DNA of 64,000 nucleotides from Arthrobacter sp. TPD3018. Lineage in GTDB: Bacteria; Pseudomonadota; Alphaproteobacteria; Sphingomonadales; Sphingomonadaceae. The notes beneath the pieces are model-generated. The model made no database searches and had not been told where the DNA came from. It worked only from the letters and a program-made list of their open reading frames with translations. A program made the position numbers and the translations under genes. Position 1 is the stretch's first letter; each line of letters opens with the position of its first letter. Positions 36,247-44,166 of the stretch are shown one piece after another. Location of the stretch: positions 124,001 through 188,000 of the forward strand of contig QDFQ01000005.1 in NCBI GenBank assembly GCA_003075315.1. Direction: 5' to 3'.

Positions 36247-37280
36247 CGCTGGGCGATGGTATCGGCGACCTCCGCGGCGGGGCGGCCGGTGCGTTCGCTT
36301 TCGTCCCACACCTCGTTCAGGCGTTCGGGGATCTTGGCAATGCGCGTCATTACTTCGGCCTCGTCGCCCTGCCCCAGATATTCGAGGCCGACATTGATGA
36401 TGCCGCCGGCATTGATGACGTAATCGGGTGCGTAGAGGATGCCGCGATCGTGCAGGCGATCGTAATCCTCGCGCGTGGCGAGCTGGTTGTTGGCGCCGCC
36501 CGCGACGACCTTCGCGGTCAGCGTCGGGATGGTCGCTTCGGTCAGGATCGCGCCCAGCGCGTTCGGGCTGAAGATGTCCGCCTCGACCCCCAGGATCGCA
36601 CCGGCCGCAACCGTCTCGCCGCCCAGCTCCGCCGCCAGCGCCGCCGCACGGGCCGCGTCGACATCGGCGAGCGTCAGACGCGCGCCGTCTTTCGCCAGCA
36701 GCTTGGCAAGGCCACCGCCGACCGAGCCGACGCCCTGGATCGCGACATGCACGCCCTTCATGTCGTCGGTGCCGAGGCCGCGCTTCGCCGCTGCCTTGAC
36801 GCCCAGATAGACGCCGTGCGCGGTGTACGGGCCGGGATCGCCACCCGCCGCGCCGCTTTCGACCGGCAGGCCGCTGACGTACTTGGTTTCGCCCGCAATC
36901 ACCTTCATGCGCGCTTCGGACATGCCGACGTCCTCGGCGGTGACGTAGCGGCCGCCGAGCGATTCGACCGCCCGGCCGAACGCCGTCAGCTGCGCTTCCG
37001 GGATCACTGCGCCGGGCTTGTCCGCCAGGATCACGCCCTTGCCGCCGCCGAGCGCTAGGCCCGCCATGGCGTTTTTGAAGCTCATGCCGCGCGACAGGCG
37101 CAGCGCGTCGGTGACGGCGAGGTCACCCGAGGCGTAATGCCAGAAGCGCGCGCCGCCCGCTGCCGGGCCGAGATGGGTCGAATGAACCGCGATAATCGCA
37201 CGCAGGCCCGATTCGCGATCGGTGAAGGCGTGGACGCCCTCATGATGGTCAAAGTCGGGAAGGTCCCACACCGAGGTCAT
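36228..37280 (-). CDS. Leu/Phe/Val-type amino acid dehydrogenase
   Basis: A 350-residue member of the Glu/Leu/Phe/Val dehydrogenase family, which deaminates a branched-chain or aromatic amino acid to the 2-oxo acid with NAD+. The catalytic lysine lies in LALGGGKGVI and the NAD-binding fold starts at IQGVGSVGGGLAKLL. The length fits leucine/phenylalanine dehydrogenases. The start at 37280 (MTSVWDLPD) follows GGAG by six bases. A perfect 9-base palindrome lies upstream at 37299-37322, a good operator candidate. Which amino acid is used cannot be told. Confidence 0.92.
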   Translation of the reverse strand: MTSVWDLPDFDHHEGVHAFTDRESGLRAIIAVHSTHLGPAAGGARFWHYASGDLAVTDALRLSRGMSFKNAMAGLALGGGKGVILADKPGAVIPEAQLTAFGRAVESLGGRYVTAEDVGMSEARMKVIAGETKYVSGLPVESGAAGGDPGPYTAHGVYLGVKAAAKRGLGTDDMKGVHVAIQGVGSVGGGLAKLLAKDGARLTLADVDAARAAALAAELGGETVAAGAILGVEADIFSPNALGAILTEATIPTLTAKVVAGGANNQLATREDYDRLHDRGILYAPDYVINAGGIINVGLEYLGQGDEAEVMTRIAKIPERLNEVWDESERTGRPAAEVADTIAQRLIGRG

Positions 37281-37298
37281 CGCCTGCTCCATGGATCG

Positions 37299-37322
37299 AA
37301 TATTGCGGATATTCGCAATATT
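37299..37322. promoter_or_regulatory. palindromic operator candidate before the amino-acid dehydrogenase
   Basis: Arms AATATTGCG (37299-37307) and CGCAATATT (37314-37322) are exact inverses with a six-base spacer, lying 19 bases before the start codon of the dehydrogenase. The whole 24-base unit is AT-rich in a GC-rich genome, consistent with a promoter overlapped by an operator. AsnC/Lrp or another local regulator could bind it. Confidence 0.55.
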
Positions 37323-37374
37323 GTTTCCCGGCGGTTTTGGCTAGTCCCTGCGGTCCTGAAAAGGAGCGGGAAAA

Positions 37375-37452
37375 TGGGGCGACCGACGGGACTTGAACCC
37401 GCAACTTCCGGCATCACAAGCCGGCGCTCTAACCAATTGAACTACGGTCGCC
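37375..37452 (-). tRNA. tRNA-His (GTG)
   Basis: The reverse complement is a 78-nt cloverleaf with the extra 5' G(-1) typical of tRNA-His, anticodon loop CTTGTGA (anticodon GTG), and an encoded CCA. It lies between gspN and the dehydrogenase, transcribed leftward. Confidence 0.97.
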
Positions 37453-37499
37453 GCGAAGACGGGTGCCCCTAGCGGGCACCGTCGCGGTGGTCAAGGCCG

Positions 37500-38213
37500 T
37501 CAGAAGCGTCCTTCGACCGAAAGTCGGTAACCGCCGGCGCCAGCGACGAAACCCGTCGCTGCCAGCCGCTGTGCCGCGGCATCGTCGCTGGGCACGAGGC
37601 GCAGCGCGGCGGAATAGCGGCCATCGCCGGTCAGCCGCAGCTCGATCGCCTCGGTCCCGGCCTGGCTGGCGAGCGGCAGCAGCAAAGCGTTGCCGTCGCA
37701 GCGGGCGACGCCCGTCAGCTCGGTCGGCAGGGCGATCCCCGCCGCCTCGCCCACCAGCCGGGCCCGCACCCGACCTTCGGCCTGTTCGCAGACATCGTCG
37801 GCAAAGCGGATGCTGACGTCTTCCAGCGTCAGCGCAGTGACGGGCAGTGGCGCGAAGGCGTTGCCGGTGGGGAAGGTCGCGGTCATCCCCTCGATCCCGC
37901 GCAGATGGCGGCCCAGCACGAAGGCGCCATGCACCGTTCCCGCCTGATCGTCGACCGAGACTCGCGCCCGCCCGATCAGCAGCGCAAAGGGCGACAGGCT
38001 GGCGTCCAGTGTGCCCAGCGCGAGATCGCCGAACCGCGCATCGACGAGCCGACCGTCCCACACGCTGCCTGTGACGCTGCGCGCGCTGAAACCCTGCTCG
38101 CCGACGCCCGCCGCGCCCAGCACCAGCCGCATCGGCAGGAAGACGAGCAACGCCACGAACATCATCGCACCGAACAGCGCCGCCGGCCCGGTGGTGAGTC
38201 GCAGCCGCCTCAC
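37500..38213 (-). CDS. gspN: type II secretion system protein GspN
   Basis: A 237-residue protein with an N-terminal transmembrane helix (about 12-32: LFGAMMFVALLVFLPMRLVL) and a periplasmic beta-rich domain (SARSVTGSVWDGRLVDA, DVSIRFADDVCEQAEG). This matches the GspN/T2SN family in size and layout. It is the last gene of the gsp operon and starts with a GTG whose GTGA overlaps the gspM stop. Confidence 0.85.
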   Translation of the reverse strand: MRRLRLTTGPAALFGAMMFVALLVFLPMRLVLGAAGVGEQGFSARSVTGSVWDGRLVDARFGDLALGTLDASLSPFALLIGRARVSVDDQAGTVHGAFVLGRHLRGIEGMTATFPTGNAFAPLPVTALTLEDVSIRFADDVCEQAEGRVRARLVGEAAGIALPTELTGVARCDGNALLLPLASQAGTEAIELRLTGDGRYSAALRLVPSDDAAAQRLAATGFVAGAGGYRLSVEGRF

Positions 38214-38680
38214 GACGCGCGCGCCCGTGCGACGAAATCGACGCCGACGCTGCTATCCGCATTGTCGCGCCACGCCGCCGATTCGATCAGGATGCCACTC
38301 GCCTCCAGCCCTGCGAACCAGCGGGCCAGCGCCGCCGGCCGTGCCGCGGTGATGGTCGCATGCACCCGGCCCGCGCCCGATTCGTCGACAGTGGCGAGCG
38401 CAAAGCCCGCCGCCTCGGCACGCCGCCGTACCGTGTCGGCGAGGCTACCCTCGATCGGCGTGCGCCGCCCGGCGCTGCGGATCAGGTCTACCGCATTCTG
38501 CGTGCTGCCCAGCCGGACGACCGCGTCGGCGTAACGCTCGCGCGCGCTCGACAGGCCGTCGCGAACGGGCAGAATGATTCCGCCCCACAGGATGGTGACG
38601 ACCAGCAGCGCCAGCATGACGAGGATCAGCCGGCGTTCACGTAAGGATCGGCCGGCGAACCAGCTGCGGATGCCGCTCAT
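38210..38680 (-). CDS. gspM: type II secretion system protein GspM
   Basis: A 156-residue bitopic protein: a short cytoplasmic N terminus, one transmembrane helix (RRLILVMLALLVVTILWGGIIL, about 16-37) and a periplasmic ferredoxin-like domain. It partners GspL in the inner-membrane platform. Recognised from size, topology and place between gspL and gspN, with four-base overlaps on both sides; the sequence itself is poorly conserved. Confidence 0.87.
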   Translation of the reverse strand: MSGIRSWFAGRSLRERRLILVMLALLVVTILWGGIILPVRDGLSSARERYADAVVRLGSTQNAVDLIRSAGRRTPIEGSLADTVRRRAEAAGFALATVDESGAGRVHATITAARPAALARWFAGLEASGILIESAAWRDNADSSVGVDFVARARAS

Positions 38681-39759
38681 GGCCGCGTCACCGTCATCTC
38701 GCCCGTCACCCTTCCGTTGGCCGACTGGAACGTGCCGGCGGTGACGGTGAAGCCCGCCGCCTCCAGCGCGCGCTTGAGGTCGGTCGGCAGCGATTCGCGC
38801 GCCGCACCGACGCCGATGCGCAACGCGCCGTTCGACTGGAAATCGAGGCTGGTCAGCTCCGTGCCCGGCGTCCCGCGGACGGCGGCATAGACCGCGGCGA
38901 CCGTCCGGCTGAAGCCCAGCCCCGGTCCGCGCACCGCCGACAGACGCTCGGCAAGCTGACGGTCGACGTCCGTCACCGTCTCGCCGCGCGGCAGGCCGGT
39001 GCGCGCCAGCGCTTCGGTCCGCGCGTCGATCGCATCCGCGCCGAAACTGTATTTGCCGATCCGCACCAGATCGATCGCCAGCGTCAAGGCGAGGATGCCG
39101 GCCCCCATGACGGCGAGGCGCCGCACCAAAGGCCAGTCGATCCCGATCCGGCGCCGGCGCGCGAACGGCCCCTGCCGCAGGTCGAGCGGCGGCGTCGCCG
39201 CAGCGGTGGCGATCACCGGATCGAGCGCGCTACGCGGCAGCGTATCGATCGGCGCATCCCCCACGACGAGGTCGGTCAGCCGCGCTTCGTCGGCAAAGCC
39301 AGACGTGCGGCCGCGCACCAGCGCCGCTCCGCCGACCGTGGCGCGAAGATAGCCCTCGTCCGGGCGCGGCAACAGCAGCGGCGCCGGCACCATCGCCGCC
39401 GGGTCGATTCCGAGTGCCGCAAGGTCCGCAAGCCAAGCCGCCATCACCGCGCTGCCCACCACGGCGACCGGCCGCTCGCCATTCCCCTCTTCCACGGCGC
39501 CCACTGCGACGTGGAGTTCGTGGATCGGTGTCGCACTCGCCTCGGCGACCAGCAGGCGCGCGGCAGCGACGCTCTGCGCAGGCGAGCGGGCGGGCAGGTC
39601 CGCCCAGTGCAGCGTCAAGTCCTGTGCGGGCGCGACCGCGACGATGCGCTCGTCGGGCAGAGCGGGCAGCCCCTCGCCTTCGGCGATTCCGCCGTCTTCG
39701 GCCAGGCGCAGCCAGCGATAGGGGGCGTCGCCCGCGGGCAGGAAGAGCAGCGTCGTCAT
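38677..39759 (-). CDS. gspL: type II secretion system protein GspL
   Basis: A 360-residue protein with an N-terminal cytoplasmic actin-like domain (about 1-210, with LTLHWADLPARSPAQSVAAA), one transmembrane helix near 230-250 (LAVMGAGILALTLAIDL), and a C-terminal periplasmic domain (TSLDFQSNGALRIGV). It recruits the ATPase GspE to the inner-membrane platform. It overlaps gspK and gspM by four bases each. Confidence 0.88.
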   Translation of the reverse strand: MTTLLFLPAGDAPYRWLRLAEDGGIAEGEGLPALPDERIVAVAPAQDLTLHWADLPARSPAQSVAAARLLVAEASATPIHELHVAVGAVEEGNGERPVAVVGSAVMAAWLADLAALGIDPAAMVPAPLLLPRPDEGYLRATVGGAALVRGRTSGFADEARLTDLVVGDAPIDTLPRSALDPVIATAAATPPLDLRQGPFARRRRIGIDWPLVRRLAVMGAGILALTLAIDLVRIGKYSFGADAIDARTEALARTGLPRGETVTDVDRQLAERLSAVRGPGLGFSRTVAAVYAAVRGTPGTELTSLDFQSNGALRIGVGAARESLPTDLKRALEAAGFTVTAGTFQSANGRVTGEMTVTRP

Positions 39760-40736
39760 GATTCGTCGCCCCATTGCCGTGCCACGAACCGCGCGGGAAG
39801 ACGGCTTGCGTCGATCAGCGCCCTTTCCTGCAACCGGGCGGACCCGGTACTGACGTCGATCGCCAGCGCGAACCACGTCGTTTTCACGCCCAGCCCGCCC
39901 CCGCCCTCCGGCGCGGCACCGTTGCCGGCGAGGTTCAGGAACGTGCTGGCGTCGCGAAACCCGTCCGGCGGCCGGCGCAGGATCATGCCGCGAGCGGCCT
40001 CGACGGAGAGCGTGCCGGGAAACAGCATCGCGACCAGCGGGGCCTGTTCGGGCGTCAGCGTGTTGATGTTGATCGTCGCCGGCTCCGCTTTGGGCAGGGT
40101 ACAGATCCAGGGCCGCAACTTCGCGTAAATCTCGGGCGTCACGCCATCCACCGCGCGGAGTTCGCTGGGATCGGCCATCAGCGTGCCCGCGGTGCGATAG
40201 GGGACGCTGCGGGCGAGATAGACGGGGTCCTCGGCGCCATTGCCCTGCTGGTCGCCGTCGCTGTCGATCCAGTCGGCGGTGGCGGCGGCAATATGGTCGG
40301 CGGCCTGGCTGGGTACGCCGGTCGCCTGCATCAGCCGGACTAACTGCAATCGTTGCGCGAAATTCTGCGACGAGGTGTAGAGGTTGGGGGCGAGCCGGCT
40401 GACCAGACCGTTGAGGTTGAAGCAATTTCCGCCGTCGCGAACCCGCGCGACGGCAAGTCCGCCGCCGGGCAGCGGCAGGCCGAACGGCCGCCCGCTCCAG
40501 CCACCCGCCAGCGTCACGCGATCGGGCGCATCGCCCAGCATCGTCGTGATCCGCGACGTCGCCAGCGCCTCGGCTGCCCGCGCGAAGCCGCGCGCCTGCT
40601 CGCCCGCCAGTGCATTGCCGGCGAGCCGGGTCGTCAGCCGCAGCCGTTCCAGTGCGGCCCCCGCCAGTACGGCGATGATCGCGACGAGCAGCAGGACGGT
40701 GAGCAGCGCGGCGCCGCGCTCGCGCTCAGGTGGCAC
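39756..40736 (-). CDS. gspK: type II secretion system minor pseudopilin GspK
   Basis: A 326-residue protein, the largest minor pseudopilin, with a short positively charged leader, prepilin cleavage site before GAALLTVLLL (RERG-A), then the hydrophobic helix and a large periplasmic domain rich in helix-hairpin-helix-like parts (ELRAVDGVTPEIYAKL). An ATG at 40796 is in frame, but the GTG at 40736 gives the conventional short leader and a smaller overlap with gspJ (11 bases), so it was chosen. Confidence 0.87.
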   Translation of the reverse strand: MPPERERGAALLTVLLLVAIIAVLAGAALERLRLTTRLAGNALAGEQARGFARAAEALATSRITTMLGDAPDRVTLAGGWSGRPFGLPLPGGGLAVARVRDGGNCFNLNGLVSRLAPNLYTSSQNFAQRLQLVRLMQATGVPSQAADHIAAATADWIDSDGDQQGNGAEDPVYLARSVPYRTAGTLMADPSELRAVDGVTPEIYAKLRPWICTLPKAEPATININTLTPEQAPLVAMLFPGTLSVEAARGMILRRPPDGFRDASTFLNLAGNGAAPEGGGGLGVKTTWFALAIDVSTGSARLQERALIDASRLPARFVARQWGDES

Positions 40737-41526
40737 CGGGCGTTCCCGTCGGGCTTGGTTGGGGCCCAGGCTGCGCGCCCGGCTGGGCCGGGGCATAGCC
40801 CGCCCCGACCAATAGCATCAGCCGCAGCGTGCTGCCGTCGGTGCGCCGGATCGTCAGCTCCGCCGCCTGCGGCAAGGGCGCGCCCTGCGTCCCATCCCAG
40901 CGGTCGCTCCAGGCGCCCTTGTAGCGATAGCGCGCCCCGACCCCGACGACCTTGCCGAGCAGCGCAACCGCGGGCAGTGGCGCGGCGCCATCGATCATCG
41001 GATAGGCGACGCGCTCCAGCGTGCCATCGACGACGCGATAGGCGACCTTCTGCGCGCTGGCGCGCGGGGCATCGTCGACATTGGTCCAGCCTGCGCGCAC
41101 GAACGCCAGCCGGCCGTCGCTCTCGCCGGTGAAGGCAGGGCGCGGCGTGCCCGCCTCGTCGCGCGCGGGGCGGTCAATCGCCTGCCCCAGATCGCCGGCG
41201 ATCAGCGCGGCGGTGCGGTTGAGCGCCGCGATATCGTCGAACCGCGCGCCGGTGGCGGTCTGCGCACGGACGCTGAAGGTCAGGATCGCGACGCCCGCCG
41301 CGGCGATCAGGCCGAAGATGAGCAAGGCCACGAGGACTTCGACGAGGGTGAAGCCCGCCTGCTGATGACGGTGACATCGCCCCACCACCACCGTCACCCC
41401 GGACTTGGTCCGGGGTCCACCGGGCCGCACGGGGACGGCAAGTGCCTCCAACCATCCCCCTCGCCGCGGAGTGGACCCCGGAACGAGTCCGGGGTGACGA
41501 CAGGAAAGGGGCGACCGCGTGGCCAT
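40726..41526 (-). CDS. gspJ: type II secretion system minor pseudopilin GspJ, with REP-derived leader
   Basis: The prepilin motif is G-FTLVEVLVALL, followed by a hydrophobic helix and an ordinary GspJ periplasmic domain (AALIAGDLGQAIDRPA, VAYRVVDGTLERVAYP). The only coupled ATG (41526) overlaps the gspI stop by one base, as expected in this operon, but a family D REP element (41392-41499) then lies in frame, adding about 36 residues to what would otherwise be a short leader of about 20 residues. Alternatively, translation starts at GTG codons at 41397-41385, giving a normal 9-14-residue leader. Length from the ATG is 266 residues. Confidence 0.85.
   Translation of the reverse strand: MATRSPLSCRHPGLVPGSTPRRGGWLEALAVPVRPGGPRTKSGVTVVVGRCHRHQQAGFTLVEVLVALLIFGLIAAAGVAILTFSVRAQTATGARFDDIAALNRTAALIAGDLGQAIDRPARDEAGTPRPAFTGESDGRLAFVRAGWTNVDDAPRASAQKVAYRVVDGTLERVAYPMIDGAAPLPAVALLGKVVGVGARYRYKGAWSDRWDGTQGAPLPQAAELTIRRTDGSTLRLMLLVGAGYAPAQPGAQPGPQPSPTGTPGAT
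41392..41499. repeat. REP-like inverted repeat, family D, inside gspJ 5' end
   Basis: Ends read CGTCACCCCGGACTTGGTCC and the inverse ...ACGAGTCCGGGGTGACG. The same family occurs at 49888-49995 and 60486-60593. The copy lies between the gspI stop and the gspJ prepilin motif and is readable in the gspJ frame. Confidence 0.88.
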
Positions 41527-41906
41527 CACGACACGTCCGGCGGCCGGATCGCCGTCGTCCGCCCGACCACTTGCCCCGTGCGATTGCTCACCGCGACATC
41601 GATCCGCACGATGCTGGCATTGCCCGTCGGCACGACTTGGCGCACCCAGGTCCAGGTACGGCCGGCGTTCACCTCGCTGCCGCTCGTCCGCCCGACCACC
41701 GGCGGCCGCGCCTCGCTGACCGCTTCGTTGGCGACGTTGCGCGCCACGATCCCCGCTACCAGACTGTCGTCCAACACCCGCGCGCCGCGGATCGTCGCCG
41801 TCTCCAGCCGCAGCAACGCCAGCACGGCCAGGCTGAATACCGCCAGCGCGACCATGATCTCGATGAGGGTAAAGCCATCCTCTGCGCGATCGAAGCGGCC
41901 GAGCAT
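41526..41906 (-). CDS. gspI: type II secretion system minor pseudopilin GspI
   Basis: A 126-residue pseudopilin. The leader MLGRFDRAEDG is followed by the prepilin site G-FTLIEIMVALAVFSLAV with the conserved Glu at +5, then a short periplasmic domain. It forms the tip complex with GspJ and GspK. ATG at 41906 overlaps the gspH stop by one base. Confidence 0.92.
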   Translation of the reverse strand: MLGRFDRAEDGFTLIEIMVALAVFSLAVLALLRLETATIRGARVLDDSLVAGIVARNVANEAVSEARPPVVGRTSGSEVNAGRTWTWVRQVVPTGNASIVRIDVAVSNRTGQVVGRTTAIRPPDVS

Positions 41907-42397
41907 CAGGACGCCACCCGCACGCTGCCGTCCGCTTCCATATCGATCACCGCGCGCGCGCCGCTGCGGGTCAGCGTCACCTGCGCCGGCCGGTCGGCCA
42001 GGCCGGTGGGATCGTAGACGATCCGCAGCCGCCCGTTCGCGTCGCCGATCGCGGCGTCCGTGCCCTCGCTCCAGCGCTCGACCCGCAGCGGCGTGTCCGC
42101 CACCGCGACCCATTGCCCCGCGATCCGGCGGTCGAAGCCATAGCCGCCCGCCGTGACCCACAGGCTGACGGGCCGCGCCTCGACGATCGCCGCGTCATGC
42201 GCCGCCCGCGCCCGCACGGCGAAGCGCGCCGCCTCATCCGCCACCCGGCCGCGCGGATCGGGCATGTTCCACACCGCCACGGCCGCCGCCAGCCCGATGA
42301 TGGTCACGACCACCATCAGCTCGATCAGCGTGAAGCCCTGCTGGCCGTCACGCCGGGCCAGGCGCGATCCCGTGACCGAGGGGCGGCGGCGCGGCAC
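41906..42397 (-). CDS. gspH: type II secretion system minor pseudopilin GspH
   Basis: A 163-residue pseudopilin with the prepilin motif DGQQG-FTLIELMVVVTIIGLA and a beta-rich C-terminal domain (SLWVTAGGYGFDRRIAGQWV). The GTG at 42397 follows the gspG stop by one base and gives a 21-residue basic leader; longer in-frame starts would lie inside gspG. It is the minor pseudopilin that links the tip complex to the GspG fibre. Confidence 0.88.
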   Translation of the reverse strand: MPRRRPSVTGSRLARRDGQQGFTLIELMVVVTIIGLAAAVAVWNMPDPRGRVADEAARFAVRARAAHDAAIVEARPVSLWVTAGGYGFDRRIAGQWVAVADTPLRVERWSEGTDAAIGDANGRLRIVYDPTGLADRPAQVTLTRSGARAVIDMEADGSVRVAS

Positions 42398-42398
42398 G

Positions 42399-42839
42399 TT
42401 ATTGCCAGCTGGTGATGTCGGCGTTGGCGCCCTCGCCGCCTTCCTTGCCGTCCGCACCCAGGCTCCAGACATCGGCCTCGCCATGCTGGCCGGGCGACGC
42501 GTAGAGGTACGGCCGACCCCAGGGATCGTTGGGCAGCTTCTTGATATAGCCGCCCTTCTGATATTCGGCGGCATTCACGCCGCTCGGCGCGGTGACGAGC
42601 GCCTGCAGGCCCTGCGACGTCGTCGGATAGCCGTTCATCTGCAGACGATACATTTCCAGCGCGCCTTCGATCGTGCTGATGTCCGCCTTCGCCTTGGTGA
42701 TCTTGCCCTTGTCGCCCGCAGGCAGGACATTGAACGTGACGATCGCGGCAAGCAGGCCGATGATGACGATCACGACCATCAGTTCGACGAGCGTGAAGCC
42801 CTCCTCCCGACGGTGACGTTTATGAGGCTGTTTACGCAT
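42399..42839 (-). CDS. gspG: type II secretion system major pseudopilin GspG
   Basis: A 146-residue major pseudopilin. The leader MRKQPHKRHRREEG precedes F15-TLVELMVVIVIIGLLA (Glu at +5). The C-terminal domain has the conserved GYPTTSQGLQALV, the NDPWGRPYLY loop and D/G calcium-loop residues near SLGADGKEGG. It polymerises into the periplasmic pseudopilus that drives secretion. Confidence 0.96.
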   Translation of the reverse strand: MRKQPHKRHRREEGFTLVELMVVIVIIGLLAAIVTFNVLPAGDKGKITKAKADISTIEGALEMYRLQMNGYPTTSQGLQALVTAPSGVNAAEYQKGGYIKKLPNDPWGRPYLYASPGQHGEADVWSLGADGKEGGEGANADITSWQ

Positions 42840-42847
42840 GATGATCC

Positions 42848-44071
42848 TTACTGGCCTGCCAGCGTGTTGAGCTGGAGGATGGGGAGCAGGATGGATAGCA
42901 CGATCGTCGCGACGATGCCGCCCATCAGCACGATGATCGCGGGTTCGAGCAGCGACAGCGCGGTCGCGGTGAAGCGGTCGAACTCACGCTCGAGGTAATC
43001 GGCGGCGCGCTCCAGCATCTCGTCGAGCCGCCCCGCCGCCTCGCCGCTGGCCGCGAGATAGGTGAGCAGCGGCGGGAAGACGTTCGCGCGCCGCATCGCC
43101 GCCGACAGGCTGCCGCCCGAGCGGATCGCCTCGACGATCTCGTCCGACGCGACGCGCAGCCGGCGGTTGTGGATCGTGCTCGCCGTCAGCGTCAGCCCCT
43201 CCAGCAACGGCAGCCGGCTCGCGACCATCGTCGACAGCGTCCGCGCCATGCGCGCGGCATGCAGGTCGCGCAGCAAACGGCCAAGCAGCGGCAGGCGCAG
43301 CAGCCCCGTATCGAACGACAGCCGGATCGCGGGATCGCGCAAGGCATAGGCGCCACCGGCCCCGATCAGGCCGAGCACCAGCGCCAGCACCCACCAATAG
43401 CCCACCAGTATGTCGGACAGGGCGATGACGACGCGCGTCAGCAACGGCAGCTCCTGCCCCACGGTGTCGAACTGCTCGACGACCTGCGGCACCACGAACA
43501 TCATCAGCGCGGTGACGACACCCAGCGCGACCACCGCCAGGATCGTCGGATAGGCAAGCGCGGTGATCAGCTTGCCGCGGATTTCCGCCTGCCGTTCGAG
43601 CAGCGCCGCCAGCCGATCGAGGATCGTGGGCAGGCTGCCCGAACTCTCGCCCGCCGCCACCATCGCGCGGTACAGCGGCGGGAAGCTCTTGGGCGCACGC
43701 GCCATCGAATCGGCGAGGCGGCGCCCCTCGACCACGCCGGCATGAACCTGCGACACGATCCCGCGCACGCTCTCCTGCTCGGTCTGGCGCGTGATGGTGC
43801 GCAGCGATTCCTCAAGCGGCGAGACGCGGTTCAGGGTTGCGAGCTGGCGCGTGAAGAGCGTCAGCTGCTTGTTGCTCATCTTCTTCTGCCCGAACCGGAT
43901 GCCGAACAGCGGCCGGCTCTGCGCCACCGGCGGCGCACCGGGATCGAGCCGCACGACGAACAGCTTGCGCCGATCGAGCTGCGCCCGCGCCGCCTCCGCA
44001 TCCGCCGCCGCGACATGGCCGCGCTGCTCCTGCCCGCGCGTGTCGATGGCGAGATAGTCGAAGTCAGCCAT
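42848..44071 (-). CDS. gspF: type II secretion system inner-membrane platform protein GspF
   Basis: A 407-residue polytopic membrane protein with the repeated GspF/PilC helical domains (LTLFTRQLATLNRVSPLEES and RMARTLSTMVASRLPLLEGL) and three transmembrane helices. It anchors the ATPase and pseudopilus at the inner membrane. Eight bases separate it from gspG. A family E repeat of 83 bases lies between it and gspE. Confidence 0.95.
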   Translation of the reverse strand: MADFDYLAIDTRGQEQRGHVAAADAEAARAQLDRRKLFVVRLDPGAPPVAQSRPLFGIRFGQKKMSNKQLTLFTRQLATLNRVSPLEESLRTITRQTEQESVRGIVSQVHAGVVEGRRLADSMARAPKSFPPLYRAMVAAGESSGSLPTILDRLAALLERQAEIRGKLITALAYPTILAVVALGVVTALMMFVVPQVVEQFDTVGQELPLLTRVVIALSDILVGYWWVLALVLGLIGAGGAYALRDPAIRLSFDTGLLRLPLLGRLLRDLHAARMARTLSTMVASRLPLLEGLTLTASTIHNRRLRVASDEIVEAIRSGGSLSAAMRRANVFPPLLTYLAASGEAAGRLDEMLERAADYLEREFDRFTATALSLLEPAIIVLMGGIVATIVLSILLPILQLNTLAGQ

Positions 44072-44080
44072 GGCGAGCCG

Positions 44081-44163
44081 CCCTCACCCTTCGCCGCCTA
44101 CGGCGACTTTTCCCTCTCCCTGCGGGAGAGGGAGGGAGCGGCGCAGCCGCGGAAGGGTGAGGG
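44081..44163. repeat. REP-like inverted repeat, family E, between gspE and gspF
   Basis: Begins CCCTCACCCTTCGCCG and ends with the inverse GGAAGGGTGAGGG, with an inner TCCCTCTCCC...GGGAGAGGGAGGGA palindrome. This is the common CCCTCACCCTT/AAGGGTGAGGG bacterial intergenic type. Confidence 0.8.
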
Positions 44164-44166
44164 TCG

